From Vishniacozyma victoriae (lineage: Eukaryota; Basidiomycota; Tremellomycetes; Tremellales; Bulleribasidiaceae): a stretch of DNA of 64,000 nucleotides. The notes beneath the pieces were generated by a model. That model made no database searches, was not told the origin of the DNA, and saw only the letters and a list, made by a program, of their open reading frames with translations. The stretch spans positions 496,001 to 560,000 of the forward strand of contig JADPYG010000090.1 in assembly GCA_017654735.1 (NCBI GenBank), in the 5' to 3' direction. Within the stretch, counting starts at the first letter, position 1. Each line of letters opens with the position of its first letter. Position numbers and translations under genes: made by a program. Positions 1-12,475 of the stretch are shown one piece after another.

Positions 1-1747
1 GATCCGATGGGTCGAGGTTGTCCAGGTATATAGCCCGGTACAGGTGATACAGCACTTGGCGAAGATGTAGACGGTGAAGGCACATGCTTAGCAGGCAACA
101 TCTTGATTGGCGTCAAGATAGGTTCGGGTAAATGAGCTCGTGCCGATAAATTTCGAGCTAATGTCAAAGGCGGGATGGGGTCGGCAGTACCTTCCACCTG
201 GGCTTTGAGGTTATGAGAGCGAGGCGAGGGAGGTAGGCGCGATGGCGAGGGTGGCTCGACTGGAATAGAGTAAGCCGTCTCGGGCTTGGCGGGTGAGATA
301 CCATAGGGAAAGGGCGCAGAATGCTGGGATTGGAAAGAGCCGTCCGAATCCGTGTAGGAGGGCCGACGAAGACGATCGGTCTCATGATCTCCTTCCTCAG
401 ACACTTCCTCCTCCTCTGCCTCCAGCACCTCTTCGTCCTCCATGACCGGTAACTCGTCGAACGGATCGGCCATTTGCTCGCGTCGAAGCCTGAGGTCGAT
501 TTCGATCAAAGCCTTGGAGATCCTCTTCTGCTGTGCCGGGGTCAAGCTGGCTAAGTGGGATTGTCGTTTCGCCCTTCTGTCCTGGCTTTTGCCGACATCG
601 GTGAAGTGTTGCGTCTCTGCTGGCGCAGAGGCCGGGATCATGCTGGTCGACGAGGAGGCCGAATGACCACCGCTACGTGTAGCTTTCCCGTTATCGAGCA
701 CCGAGGTAGATGTGGGGGTAGCTGTCTCATCCGAGGTTCCAGAGGTGGACCTCGTATGTGGGAATTTCTCGTCTGCTTGAGAGGCCATAGAAGGTAGAGG
801 TACGGTCGCATCACTAGGCGAGGTTTCGTTCGAATGTGTCCCTTTGCCCGACCTTTGCTGCTGTTTCCCGACATTCCTCAAATACGTCTCATCCCTCATT
901 TGCGATCTTCCACTGAACCCATACGACTTGATCTTGGGCGCCTGCTCCTGTTGCTGCTGCGCTCCGAAAGTCTGGAACGAAGTGAAAGAAGATGAAGTTG
1001 GTGGAGGGGAGGCCTGCGAACTGGTAGATCCGCTAAGCGCATTCCGATCTCGGGTGATTGTACTATCGCTTGATTGGGATAAGATTGATGGACTAGAAGT
1101 GGACGTGGAGATATTGCTTCGACTCAGGTAATCTGTTGAATGACTCTTCCATGCTGTTGATGGTGCTGATCCGTCCCATGGTTCGGAAGGGGGCGAGTAT
1201 GGTCCTGAATTATCCCTCATTTCCGCAAAGAGTAGTTCCTCCTCTTCCAAAGTGAGCGATAGGCCATCTTCCCGAGCTCGCTGGGAAGCAAGAAGTGACC
1301 TTAAAGATGTCTCTGGCGCGGTCGATAATTTCGGCAAGAGTACGGAGAATCGCTGCGAGAGTCTATATTATCAGCAGAGCACCTTCTATGCGTGTAAAGA
1401 CAGCGTACCCAGGCATCATTAACGAGTTCCTGATATCCACATTCAGACTCGGGGCCTTATCATCCACCCTCCTTGTACCAGCTAATGGTGCTGATGACGG
1501 TCCTGCCCTGCCTCCATTCCCAGCTCCAAAGGCCTGATCAAGCGCTTCTTTTCTCTTGCCAGCTTTCTTATCGCTCACAGTTACAGCCTTCTTTAATATT
1601 CCTCCCGTCGTCTGCGAGTCTGCCGGTGCTTTAGCTTTCGAGGTTTGCTCTTTGTGACGCGCAGCAATTGACATCGACCGCTTTCGACTATATTATGAGC
1701 TTGGGCCTGTGATACAAGGAGGGTAATTACCTGAAGAGCATATCCAT
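1..1747 (-). CDS. Serine/proline-rich protein of unknown function, C-terminus cut by window edge
   Basis: I do not recognise this protein. Three exons are visible on the minus strand: 1747-1731, 1687-1410/1409 and 1362 to the window edge, with introns of 43 and 46 bases that have clear donors and AG acceptors. The start MDMLFSRKRSM is chosen because an in-frame stop lies just upstream. The N-terminus is lysine-rich, followed by a hydrophobic, conserved-looking patch (DIRNSLMMPGLSQRFSVLLP) that spans the second splice site, then an acidic helix (LTLEEEELLFAEM). The rest, about 400 residues, is low-complexity Ser/Thr/Pro with a short charged helix (LTPAQQKRISKALIEIDLRL) and an acidic run. It looks largely disordered, perhaps a scaffold or regulator; that is inference. 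The stop codon is outside the window. Confidence 0.7.
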
Positions 1748-2412
1748 CTTGGGCGATCCTCAGATGGGACACCAGTGATGGTGTGTACGCAAACGATGTA
1801 GATATGATTTTCGGCGTGACGGCGTCGCGTAAGGTTGAGTGGTGGGTTGATTCGTGATTTCTTTTTGTCCAGGTCGTGCTCAAGTAAAGGGTCGTGATGC
1901 GTGCTATCGTGTATGCGGATATCAAGGGTTCTGAGCGTAGGCGAGAATAAGCTTGAATATGCGAATACGGTAATTGGGTGATGAACGATTATAGGAATAG
2001 AAATGAGAATGACACAGGACTGTAACAGAATAGTCCAAATCTCGTAAATTGAGATTCTCGCGTTACCTTATCGAATCTAGACTATGGTGGAGTTGATATT
2101 CACTTTGTACAAGTATAAGATATCGGGCAGGCATCCACCGATTCCAGGGGTAGTACAAGTCCCGAGAAGCAAAGGATGCCGTTCACTATTATTGGCTTGG
2201 CTGATCTCGAGAGTGTGATGTCAGAGCATCCCACAGATTGACTGGAAGGTTTACCTCATTTCTTGGTCCATCTATGTGGCGTAAATGATCGACCCATATC
2301 TACGGAATGCTGTACGCCCCTTCCAGGACGGGAGATACATGATGTGATGCATAGTGGAAAGGTCATGCTGTCGTAATGCTGTATACAAATTTTGATCCAT
2401 ACACCAATCTTC
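1748..2412. other. Intergenic region without a supported gene
   Basis: This 665-base gap lies between the 5' end of the serine-rich gene and the 3' end of RRP45, both on the minus strand. Open frames here are short and lack codon or splice support. It should hold the promoter of the serine-rich gene and the RRP45 3' UTR; I see no repeat or RNA gene. Confidence 0.5.
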
Positions 2413-3473
2413 TCAACGGACTTCAATGACTCGCTCCTCCTGATCCCTTGCCAAAGCTGCATCCATGATTTTGATTTGTTCCCTCACTCGATCCACTCCA
2501 ACCCTGACCACCCCCATGATATCCACTGCGGACAATGGTGTTCCTCCAGCCTTCGACAATACGCAAAGCTCACGCTGAGCATTTAGTGTGACAGTCATGG
2601 TCCCCGTAGACATCAACGATTCTTCGTGGTTGGGGTCTAGTATTGGTGGCAGACTACTCATCAGCTTTTCATACGATCGCAAAGCATAAGACTCACTCTT
2701 CGAAATAGGCAAACGTCAGACATAGGGGAATGTGGTGAATGGCCAAAGGCATGGGCGCACGTTCATCAGGAGAGTGCTAGGTATCAGCATCTTCCATTGA
2801 AGGTGAGATGTGGGACATACAACAATAACCTCATCCCCAATGACTTCAACGTCTGGTTTCCTGAAATGCCTAAGAGCACACATGGCAGCTAATGATGCAC
2901 AATCCAACATGTTCCCAGCATCATTCAGGAAATGTATCGTTAAACGTAATTGCCAGACCTGTCATCAGCTCCAGTCCATCATTAAGTATAACACACTGAC
3001 CTTTTCTCCTGCGAGAATACAAAGTGCTTCACGATCAACAGCTTCTGTCCTTCTTATACTCTTCTCTAGTAATCTCGTGATCATCACCTCATCATCTGAT
3101 GCACTATCATCAGTATCCCCTTGGTGTGAAGAACATACCGATCACGCTCATATACGCTCGAAGCCATTGGACTGATTTCGGAATTGATCAATAAGAACCC
3201 TTCGTACGGTCTGTCATCCCTAGGCTTGACCATGTCCGCATGTATTTGTGCGATCGCCCTTTCCTATCAGCATACAAAACTAGTTGCCATATCGTGAAAC
3301 AGAACTCACTTGGTCTTGCCTAATCTACATTCCACCCATCCTAATTCCGACCCGAACTTGAACTCTACATCTCGAGTCTGCAATAAAGCTCTCCCATCCG
3401 TCCTCTTCCCTTCAGCTAAAGCAGCTAGGACAAACTCCTTCTGTATCGTTGGTGGGTCGATCTCTCTTGGCAT
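2413..3473 (-). CDS. RRP45: Exosome complex RNase PH-like subunit Rrp45 (EXOSC9)
   Basis: Rrp45 is one of the six RNase PH-like ring subunits of the nuclear/cytoplasmic RNA exosome, which supports 3'-5' RNA decay and rRNA processing. Six exons (3473-3310, 3258-3139, 3103-3001, 2958-2821, 2776-2697, 2653-2413) add to 846 bases, giving 281 residues. The N-terminus carries the family block EGKRTDGRALLQTRDVEFKF followed by GSELGWVECRLGKTK. Further on are EGFLLINSEISPMAS and LDCASLAAMCALRHFRKPDV, both typical of EXOSC9/Rrp45. Eukaryotic Rrp45 is catalytically inactive as far as is known. The protein ends soon after the RNase PH fold, without the long acidic tail seen in animal EXOSC9. The first intron uses the AG of GGAAAG rather than the nearer GATAG, because only that keeps the frame. 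Confidence 0.93.
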
Positions 3474-3696
3474 TGCTTCTAGATATGGGTAATGTACGAT
3501 GCAGACTGGGCATTAGAGAGCATCAGACATTGCATTGCGTCAGGAACAGATTGAAATTTAGATTCCGCCGTAGCTGCTATACTGATGCTAATGATGTAGG
3601 TTCATACTTCTTCATTGTCCTTCGTAGCTATCATAATCTACAATAAAGCGCCAGCGCTAAAATCTATCACAGATAGCCTTCCTCTTCTCGTTTCAC

Positions 3697-6600
3697 TCAT
3701 CTAAGATCATATCCTCCCGACTGATACCCACTTGCCTGTCTCGGAGCACCATAATTGTTCAAATCATCCCCGCTCGCCTGTCGACTAGGCTGAACATACG
3801 GTTCATAAGGATCATCATATCCTCCATAAGTCACTGCCGCTCTTGGAGCACCAATATCTCCACCACCGCCGTTACTCGAAGAATCAGAGTGACCCGTTGG
3901 CATCCTTCTCATTGCTGGAGGTGTATATCCGTGAGGTGGCTGATTGAATGAAGTGGGAGGATAAGGGACTGCGTAATTCCCCTGATCATCTGCTTGAGAT
4001 CGATCAAGTAATGGTGAACTGGCAATTGGTTCCTGACCATCCCCATAGGCCATATGACGAGAAGCACGACGGGGAGTGGCGTAATCTTCAGCCCGACTTT
4101 GAGAAGGGATCAACTGATCGGTCGAAGGATTATCATAAGGTAAATTGACGCGGGAATTGAATCCAGAAGGCGATTCTCGAGCGGGGAAGGGGTACTGCTT
4201 GTATAGAGAATCTGCGTCCGTATCGACAGTACCGGGTGTCATGAAGGGCGTGACACCCTCTGATCGGAGCATATCGGTCGAAGCGATCGATTTCGCATCC
4301 CACTCGGCTTTTCCAACAGCATCGGCAGGTCCATCTCGTGTAGGATCGTATTCCAAGTTCTCTTCTCGAACAGCCTTGACCTTGTTGAACCATGGATAAG
4401 CAGCAAGTACTTCCCTAGCCAGTTGTTCCTGTTCCTTGTGAACCATGACGGTGAACAACTTGTCAGCCTGCAAAGCAGGGTGCAAGAACCTCTTTTCCAT
4501 CTCACTATGCCTTGTTCTCTTTTCATTCTCGTGTCTGTACCTCTCTGCTTCCTGTTCTTCGGGGGTGGGAACGTAGTATCGGAATTCCTGCTCTGCGGTC
4601 CTAGACATCCAGATTTTGAATCCGATCCAAACGAGGAGAGGAGGGGCGGCAGCGACACAATCAAGCCATCGTTCTCGGATCAGACCAGTAGCTTTCATTA
4701 GCACTCATTCTTTATCATACCATGTCACTTACTCAAGACCATGAGAAGCTGCATGAGGACAGCACAAGCAATCAATCGATTGACGTAAACATTCCACATC
4801 CTACCCCCACTCTCGGCCCGCGAGATGTAGACGTAAAGAAGTTGATATTTGTAGACGACGGACGAGAACCAGAAAGCAAGTGTAGCACCAATAGTAACAA
4901 GCGGAGCGAGTGGTGCGTAAATGAGTCCAACTGCGCATACCCAGAGTAGATTGACAATGACAATCGAGTATTCGAAGTAGGCGGGTTTGGTCATTTCTCG
5001 GATTTCTCGTGGTGTGTGATGGAATACGAGACGTCGGACAGAGACCATGGCGAGCTTGATGAGTTGGATCAATTCAAAGATGATCAGGAAACCTCGTAGA
5101 CTGACATTAGCGTCGATCATCAATGCAGACAAAGGACTCACGGCAACCAAGTAAGCCAATAGGTGCTCTGCTGAACATAGGTGACTTGGATTCCTGTACA
5201 TTAGCACCAGACAAGAAAGTGAGGTGGATAACGTACGTCCTGGGATCTCCTCTAGACCCTTCAAGATAGCGGAAGCACCCTGATGTTGACCAATCTTGAG
5301 CACAACCTCTGCAATTATATTGTATACCACACCAACCAAGGAGAAAATGATTAAATTCGAGACGATAATGAAGAAAAAGTATCGGGCCGTAACAGCTCGG
5401 TCGAGCCTAGTCCTAGTAGGGGCACCTTGATATTTCGAGATCCGTCGAATGATGTATGGCAAGAGATAACCAAAAATAGCCTGAACGACAGAAGGCAAAA
5501 CACCCGAAACGACCGAGAATGTCCAATTTCCAACACTTCCAGCATCCTTCCATCGACTTAGGAAATCGACATAAAGGGTCAATGATGACAAATTGGCGAG
5601 TAGCGAGACGAATAGAAGGGGAATTGTATTGAGGAAACAGATGACTCCGATAAAGATAAATCCGAAAGTTGTCCTCGATGCGACTTCTCCTGGTTCTCGA
5701 CTGATATTCTGCCATACGATATCATGAGGCATAGGTGCCAATTGGAACCTGGCACCAAATAGTTCGGGTAATTTTCCGCGGTGAGCTCGAGCGATTCGGT
5801 GCGCCTCGGCAATAGTCTTGAAAGTAACGAAACCATAATTCTCTCCTTGAATTCGGTCCTCTCTGCCTTGCTTCCTCGCCCGACGTTCCGTCTTGATCAA
5901 TGAATCGATAGCTTGTCGCTTGGCGTCAATCTTTTCTCGTAGCGAATAAATCTTTTTGGCCAGATGGTCAATGGCGTCCTTCTTCTCACCGCCAATTCCC
6001 ATGATATCGCCCTCTTTGAGCGTTGGCCGCTTTTTGCCGAGCTTGTTTCCTTTCAGGTATTTGACCAGGTGACCTTCGAGTTCGGCGACACATTCGTTGT
6101 GCTTTTCGACCATCTCGGGGAAATCCTCCAAGCGACGTCCTGCGAGTCAGTTCTGCTTCGATGATCATGAACACAGAACTCACCGATAGAGGTACAATCA
6201 ATCTCTGGTCCGATCTTGATCCCATCGACTTTAAGCTGGCCCATCAAAGCCAACAATCCAGCATCACTCCTGTAATCCTTCCTGATCTGAGTGACCATGA
6301 GCGTCCTCGAATAAATCTTGTTCTGGTAAGCGGGCGATCGGAACCATCGACTTCGAAGGGAGACCATAGTCCTCCAGTTCCTCCAGATGAAATACATGAT
6401 TATAAAGTCTGGTGTCAGTTTGGCTCGAAGCTAGAAGGAGAGTTGGGAACGTACTGATGAGGTATGAAGAAGCTAGAGCTGGCCATGCCCATGATCCTGA
6501 TACATTTGCGATAGTCAATAAACTCAATGCAGTCCTAGCTTCCGAAGGGACGTTCTTCATGTTGTAAATGATGTTGATGACGATCAAGGCGACGGAAATG

Positions 6601-7120
6601 ACACAAGTGACTGTGAAGATAGACCTGACCATTCGTAAGAAACGGAGGAAAGTAGATGCGTCAAGACCTGCCATTAGCTCACCAACATAGACATGATAGA
6701 GAGGACATACCGATATTCTGAATCATCTGTTCTTCCTTGAGGTGAATGACTGGGCTGAACCAAGCGAAGAACCCATTCGATATGGGTGGAGGAGGCGGCT
6801 CATAATCCGACTCATCGACTTGTCTGGTTACTTTCGCCTGCTGGTATTTGACCTACCAATCAGCTATTCACCCACATCATCACTTGCTTCGTGACGTACC
6901 TTTGGAGCATAGACCTTCTTCTCCCTCGGCCTGAAGAATGAGAAAGCAAGTAATGTCCCAATCTAGCCATCAGTAATGGTCATTACTAAAGTACGAGGGA
7001 CATACCGAGATGACTGTCATCAAAACCAGTTGTGATCCCACAGCCTTGACAGAGACCTGGGACATGGTCTTGGAGTGATCCACCACGATCTGCTGGAGGG
7101 CGTCTCCCGGGTTTGACATT
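3697..7120 (-). CDS. CSC1: CSC1/OSCA/TMEM63-type stress-gated cation channel (Phm7/Rsn1 family)
   Basis: This family forms mechanosensitive or osmosensitive, calcium-permeable channels in the plasma or internal membranes. About nine exons with canonical junctions run from MSNPGDALQQIVVDH to a stop at 3697. Order: a first membrane helix (LVLMTVIS...LLAFSFF); a conserved FAWFSPVIHLKEEQMIQNIG loop; two more helices (around FTVTCVISVALIVINIIYN and the SSYLIS junction); the cytosolic Phm7 domain with an RNP-like stretch (NYGFVTFKTIAEAHRIARAH) and the APMPHDIVWQNI motif; then the 7-TM channel core containing FSRWKDAG-type and WLP/LRGFLIIFELIQL segments. The last ~280 residues are a hydrophilic Ser/Pro/Gly-rich tail, probably cytosolic and regulatory. 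Which CSC1 paralogue it matches cannot be settled here. Confidence 0.92.
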
Positions 7121-7971
7121 TTGGTTGATGTCTATTGATGCAGGAGGATTGAGTGATAGATGATTTGTTCTTGGTCGTAATTTAGAATGAGGATAGGTAG
7201 TGTTGTAGTGTGAAGAGTCGAGTGATCGACTTTGATACGTCTGCTACAAAGTTACGACAATGGATGCCGACGTTTCAAGTTGTCGTTTTGTCCTTTTTGT
7301 TGAAAGGTTGGTATCCGACGCGTCTGTCGGTTTGGTATCCTATACGCGTAATGCTAGTGTTGGGTTGATGGGTATTGTATGCTGTCGAGCCGTTATCGAA
7401 TTGAATAGCGAGGATAGAAACTAAGCTACTAGACAATCATGGTACTAGATAGTGCTACCAAGAATGAATTATATCTATATACTCATACCCCAAGAGTGAC
7501 GCAAGATCTACCTTGTACCCTACCCTTTGTGACGGGAACAAAAAAAGTCAAAGGGTTCAGTCCTAGCACCGCCGCAATAAAGGGCCCTCCCTCTTCTTCC
7601 CTTGCCCCGATATCCATCATCTCCCTGGACAATCAACTCGGCTCCGCATACTACTTCCTCTCGCTAGATCGCAGACCCCAGTACAAGCTCACTCAGGATA
7701 AAAGAGTTATTTCGGCATTCATGCATCATAGAGTGTAAAGGATCAGGTGATAGCGAGACACAGGCACAGCATTTCAAGATCGTCGCGTGATCAAAAAGAG
7801 GGCTTGGGAAAATCAGTGCAACCCAACCCAGCCCCCTCGGAAAAGGGATGACGCAGGATCTACATTCATTCTATTATGCTACAAAAAGTCCAATACTAAA
7901 CTAAACGGATGTTGAAGTCCGTTTCTTTTTCTCAGGCGAGACTCGACAAAATGTAGCTACTTTCCTTTCCC
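7121..7971. other. Intergenic region without a supported gene
   Basis: This 851-base gap separates the CSC1-like gene start from the sugar-porter 3' region. A 99-codon plus-strand frame at 7439-7738 has no splice signals or recognisable sequence. The stretch should contain the CSC1 promoter and transporter 3' UTR. Confidence 0.5.
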
Positions 7972-8165
7972 TCAGAGCAATCGCCTACGATTCTCACTAC
8001 CGGTATCTAACGAATGACCACGACTCACTACCCCAGTAGTCTTTACATCATTGTCGTCATCGTCATCCTCATCAGAACCAAGTTGATGAAGTGGTAACTC
8101 GTACTCTCCTGCTGCTCCTACATCCACTTCCTCACTACCTCCAGCTACATGTCTATTGTCGAGTC
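7972..8165 (-). other. Possible alternative C-terminal exon of the sugar porter
   Basis: This open stretch encodes about 64 residues (GLDNRHVAGG...ENRRRLL) with an acidic run (DEDDDDDNDV). It follows a good intron (8207-8166, donor GTGAGT, branch CTGAT, acceptor GATAG), and joining keeps the transporter reading frame except for the TAG at 8220-8218. An alternative donor GTGGGA at 8269 would remove the TAG in a 104-base intron and also keep frame. It could equally be a 3' UTR exon. Confidence 0.4.
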
Positions 8166-8217
8166 CTATCATCAGCCTGATCCTTGTGCCGATAAAGAGG
8201 ACTCACTCGCGAGTTCC

Positions 8218-10452
8218 TAGTCTTCGTTGATGGTGTTGTAGCCTCCTCGGCTATTCTTCTTGTTCCCACCGCCGAACATTCCCGTTATACGGCTCATCAT
8301 ATCATTTCCATTCTGGTTCCGATGGCCGGGTAGCGGTGATGGTCGTCGGGAAGTTGGTAGCGAAGATCCTTCAGATCGTCGACGACGCGAGTGTCCTACT
8401 AGAGATGATGTTTCGGACGCATCATCATCGTCATCATCGTCGTCGTCTTCATCGTCTTCGATAGGTTCTGGTCGTTAGTAAAGCTTATATTGGGTACACT
8501 GCAACTGACCATCTCCAAAGAGCTTGTCCATCTCTTCCAGAGGTACACCACGAGTTTCGGGATACACTGCAAGTCAGATCAAATGCGATGATAGCAGTAG
8601 TGAGCTCACGGAAGTAGACTATATGATCAGCTTGCGGCCACGAAAGGAGGATCTTAGCTACTCACCGAGAACGAAAGAAACACAACAGAAGAAAGCGTGC
8701 ATTGGATATAGTCGCCATCCAATCAGTTCCTGGAAGACAGGCGTCGACACACCGACCCAGTAATTCTACTATTAGCCTATGTCGTTTCGAAACGGGCAAG
8801 GATAGGGGAACGCACAAAGAGCCAATTGGTAGCTGTCGACAATGAAACCCCCTTGGCCCGGAATGGGAGGGGCATGATCTCGGGAGGGTACAACCAAGGA
8901 ACTGGACCCCATGACATCCCAAATGCAGCATTATAGATGATGACGCAAATCACGACTGGCGGTCAGCTTCGAACACCTTTGAGCAGAGAGCTGAGTTAAC
9001 GTACCGGCATTCGGGGTATAAGCTTGATCAATGTAGATCCAGTATCCAGTAAGAGTGAGGAAGAGGGCCATAGCCGCTGCTCCTGTTAGAAGAATTGGCC
9101 GACGACCCGCTCGGTCCATCAGGAACCATCTTTTGTTCAGTTCGTTCTCAATCGAGAGGGTGGAGGGACTTACGGAGGGATAGTGGAAGCAACGTAGAAC
9201 AAGGAATTGATACCCGTCATGAGGATCGCGTCCCTTCCGATCCAACCTGCTTGCTCGAAAACCAGTGCTACTGATCAGCACATGTCAGATGGGTATTGAG
9301 AGACTCACGAGCATAATAAGAGATGACATTGATTCCGTTCTACCTGGTCAACTTTACTCCTATATCTTGAGAGACATAGCTTACAAGTTGAGCGAATGCC
9401 TGCGAACTCATGGCAATCAAGACTCGAGCTCTGTATCGTCTCCAAAGCGCTGTATAAGACCTATCTCCCACCGCTCGCTACATATCAGCTCAGTTCCAAG
9501 CACCGTACAAGAAGCAGCTTACATCAAGCAAGACAGCATCCCGAATCTCCTTGTACTCCAGTAGAACATCCTCATGATCAAGCGGTTTACCCTGGAAGTC
9601 CGCAATGACCCTCAACCCCTCGACCTCTCTATCCGTGTCGACCAGGAATCTACTCATTAGCACGTCATCGTGGCTATGGTTGTAGACTGACCGAGGAGAT
9701 TCTGGAGTGATGAAACTTCCTATGAATAGGAAAGCACCACCTAGACATTGGATTGATAGTGGAACGCGCCATGATCCGTCTGATTGAATGTATGAACAGG
9801 CGTATCCGATCCACTGCAAGTCAGCTGGCTCGGGTTACAGCCACGTACAACTGAGCAAGCGTAGCCAAAGACGTTGCCTGTGAATTCTAGTGATCCTAGC
9901 AGACCTCGCTGAATGTCAGTGAACCGCTGTGAGGTACGCGCTGCAACTTACATGGGAAGCTGGTGAAATCTCGGACTGCGGATCAGCGCGAACCAAATAT
10001 GGGATTGTGTAACATGTGCTTACCTGGTAAATGGGGACGACCATACTTAACATTCCTACGCCGAACCCACTGGTGATCCTACCGAGAATCATCCACCAAA
10101 AGCCCGAACAAAACGTTTGAAAAGCCCCTCCTATCGTAAACACAAAAGCCCCCGTCCTCAGCACGAATCTCCTCCCATAATTGTCGGCAAGTGGAGCAGC
10201 GAGTAACGAAGTGATGAAAGCCCCAATTTCCAGGACAGCAACCATATTACCCAATTCTGATGAAGTTGGCTGATTGAAATATGCTTTAAAGTAAGGACCA
10301 GTAATGACTCCCGACATCACTCCTTGGTCGTATCCGAATAACCATACTCCAATAGAGAGGAAACATGATACTGTATACAATAAAGAAGCACCTTGGAGTT
10401 TCGAGGCGGATTTGCCGTGGACAATGGGAATGGCTGGGTCGTGCTCAGACAT
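8218..10452 (-). CDS. MFS sugar porter (hexose/polyol transporter family)
   Basis: This is a 12-TM major facilitator of the sugar porter family, expected to import a hexose or polyol across the plasma membrane. Family signatures in order: GYDQGVMSGVIT in TM1; the loop DNYGRRFVLRTGA (D-x-x-GRR type); GRITSGFGVGMLSMVVPIYQ with SEISPASHRG after TM4-5; ITPESPR before the central loop; QLNGINVISYYAP in TM7; LMDRAGRRP; and the VPWLYPPEIMPLPFRAKG motif near TM10, then YPETRGVPLEEMDKLFGD. About ten exons are joined by clear GT...CTGAC/CTAAC...AG introns. The C-tail holds an Asp-rich run and ends ...YNTINED at a TAG (8220-8218). That TAG is in frame with a further spliced exon (see the 7972-8165 entry), so the tail may exist in two forms. 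Substrate unknown. Confidence 0.88.
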
Positions 10453-10953
10453 TGTTCGAGGTGGGGGAGGTGGGGTCGATTACAGTGGTAATGGGCGAGT
10501 GTCGCGTCGTATCTGATGTGACATGAAGAGGTGGGTGTGCTTCTCTCTTCTGGTTGACCTCGAAGGTGTAATGAGGGTTGTATGAGGATGATTAAAGGTG
10601 AAAGGAGTGAAGATAGCGGATATTCAGACATTCAGGAGAACCCCACCTAACCCCCGCTTCGGCCCGGAGCGTGGCACCACAGTCAATTGCTTCATATCTC
10701 ACTGGGCACTATGCATATGATATTGCACGACTAGAAGAGTGAGGAGGGCGAGGGCACTGCTTGGAAGCTGCTCTGATGCTCAGGTGCATAGTCACTTGGT
10801 GCTGGGAGACATCAGACTGGACACCAGCTACCTGTAAATGTTCCCCCCATCTATCTTATGCTCCTTCTGTCGATGTGTAACATAAATGAACACTCCAACT
10901 TACTTTGTTTCCTGCGACACCTACCTTCTATACCTCAGCCTCTTCAACTCAAA
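10453..10953. other. Divergent promoter region, sugar porter / SPF30
   Basis: This 501-base region separates two divergent starts (10452 minus, 10954 plus). It contains pyrimidine-rich tracts near the SPF30 start and no supported gene. An in-frame upstream ATG for SPF30 occurs at 10858, but the conserved protein starts at 10954. Confidence 0.5.
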
Positions 10954-11786
10954 ATGGAAGCAGAACTACAAACATACCTAGATCAAATAGCCTACGTCAA
11001 CCTCCAACTCGAAAGTGACCCCACGAACGATGAGCTCCTCAAGTTGAAAATCGAATTAAACGAGATCGTAGATTTGACACGAGAAGCAATTGCCCAAACA
11101 TCTACGTCGAAATCACATACTGCAGAGAAGAAAGATAAGGGGAAAGCTAAAGAGACGAATCCGAATTGGCAGGATAATGGGGTATATAAAGCTGGTATGG
11201 ATTGTATGGCAAAGTACAAGGATGGTAAATGGTTAGTGTTTTCAACATGACTTTATCTCAGCTTCCTAAGCCAGAAATCTGACGCTGATCAACAGGTATC
11301 CAGCTAGAATCAGTGCGGTAGTAGGATCTAAGGAAACACCATTATACACAATAACATTCAAAGGCTATTCATCATCCACAAACGTCCCACTATCACAATT
11401 AAGACCGCACGATCCAAACGCACCAATTCCTCAACCTGTCCAGAAACGTAAAGTCGAAGAACCAACCGAGAGGGAGAAAGAGAAGAAGAAAGCAAAAGGA
11501 GAGAAATGGATGGAGAAGCAGCAAGCTAGGGCGGATGAGGCTAAAGGGAAACAAAGTGCTTGGGCCAAGTTTGGTAAAAAGGCTCAGAAGAAAGGGATTC
11601 ATATTGCTGGATTGGAGGGGAAATCGGTGTTCAAGACTTCAGATAGTGTTACTGGACGAGGTACGCTGTTATACACACGGGTACGGGTCGAGCTAATGTT
11701 CAGTCGGAGTCGTAGGATCTGGACGTGGGGTTACGCATTACGAGAAGATGGGAAAGCACAAGTTTGAGACTGGAGGGGAGGAGTAG
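10954..11786 (+). CDS. SPF30: Splicing factor SPF30/SMNDC1-like Tudor protein
   Basis: SPF30 (SMNDC1) is a nuclear splicing factor whose Tudor domain binds dimethylarginine on Sm proteins and which helps tri-snRNP join the pre-spliceosome. Three exons (10954-11231, 11296-11660, 11704-11786) total 726 bases, 241 residues. The N-terminal helix (ELQTYLDQIAYVNLQLESDP...LLKLKIELNEIVDLT) matches the family, followed by a Tudor domain (AGMDCMAKYKDGKWYPARI...YTITFKGYSSS). The C-terminus has a basic coiled stretch and the family signature KKGIHIAGLEGKSVFKTSDS VTGRVGV. The start at 10954 is preferred over 10858 because the N-terminal helix begins there; the added residues from the earlier ATG look like 5' UTR translation. 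Confidence 0.92.
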
Positions 11787-12475
11787 GTGATATCGCCCAG
11801 TAGCGTGTTCAGTTTGGATGGTTCTTTCGACCTTTTCGCCCGTATCGTATATGCGCTGAATGAAATACAGCTATCTCTGAATGGTTCGCCTCGCTTGCTA
11901 CCGAGCAAAATGACAGCAAGCTCAAGAAAACAATAGTAATGCTCTCTTGATTCTTACATCTGCTGATGCGAGTAGATCGACATTGTTGGTTGCAGAAACC
12001 GAGCTCGTCGCTGGAGGAGGCGGCGCTACAATGGCCGGTCTGGTGAGCTATTAGTCGTGACTGAAGGACCCTCCGGCACCCGCAGCAGTTTCGTTCGTAT
12101 AGCAACAATGGTGACGCAAACAGCGCGAAGCGTACCCCCGCACTGACTGTATTGACACGACTATGCTATGCCATGCCTGAAACCCCTTGTCACCGCAATT
12201 AGACGTTCTTGTACATGATGTATGCAGCCTCCCTTATGCACGAATTTGATTCCGTCCCGTTTTCTAGTTTTCGGGTCATCCCAGGTTGCACAAAGGAGCT
12301 AACTACTATCATCACATATATACCTATATACTCAACCATTGTTCTCTTTGTACTAGCATAGCATAGGAAGGAGCATTCATAACAGTACAAACTTAGTAGT
12401 ACTATCAAACTATTGCCGAGGATCAACCAAAAAGCGCAGACACACGACCAGTAATCTCAAACAACCCAACCCAAA
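11787..12475. other. Intergenic region, promoter/5' UTR of eIF4E
   Basis: This 689-base gap between SPF30 and eIF4E, both on the plus strand, shows no supported gene; the minus-strand frames at 11809-12108 and 12199-12426 have no family features. The stretch just before 12476 is A/C-rich, as expected for a 5' UTR. Confidence 0.5.

Noticed and set aside
7439..7738. 99-codon plus-strand frame
   Set aside because: No splice signals, family features or neighbouring support; consistent with chance.
8218..8220. Translational readthrough at the sugar-porter TAG
   Set aside because: The stop is TAG followed by GAA, without the TGA-CTA context used in known fungal readthrough; alternative splicing explains the frame better.
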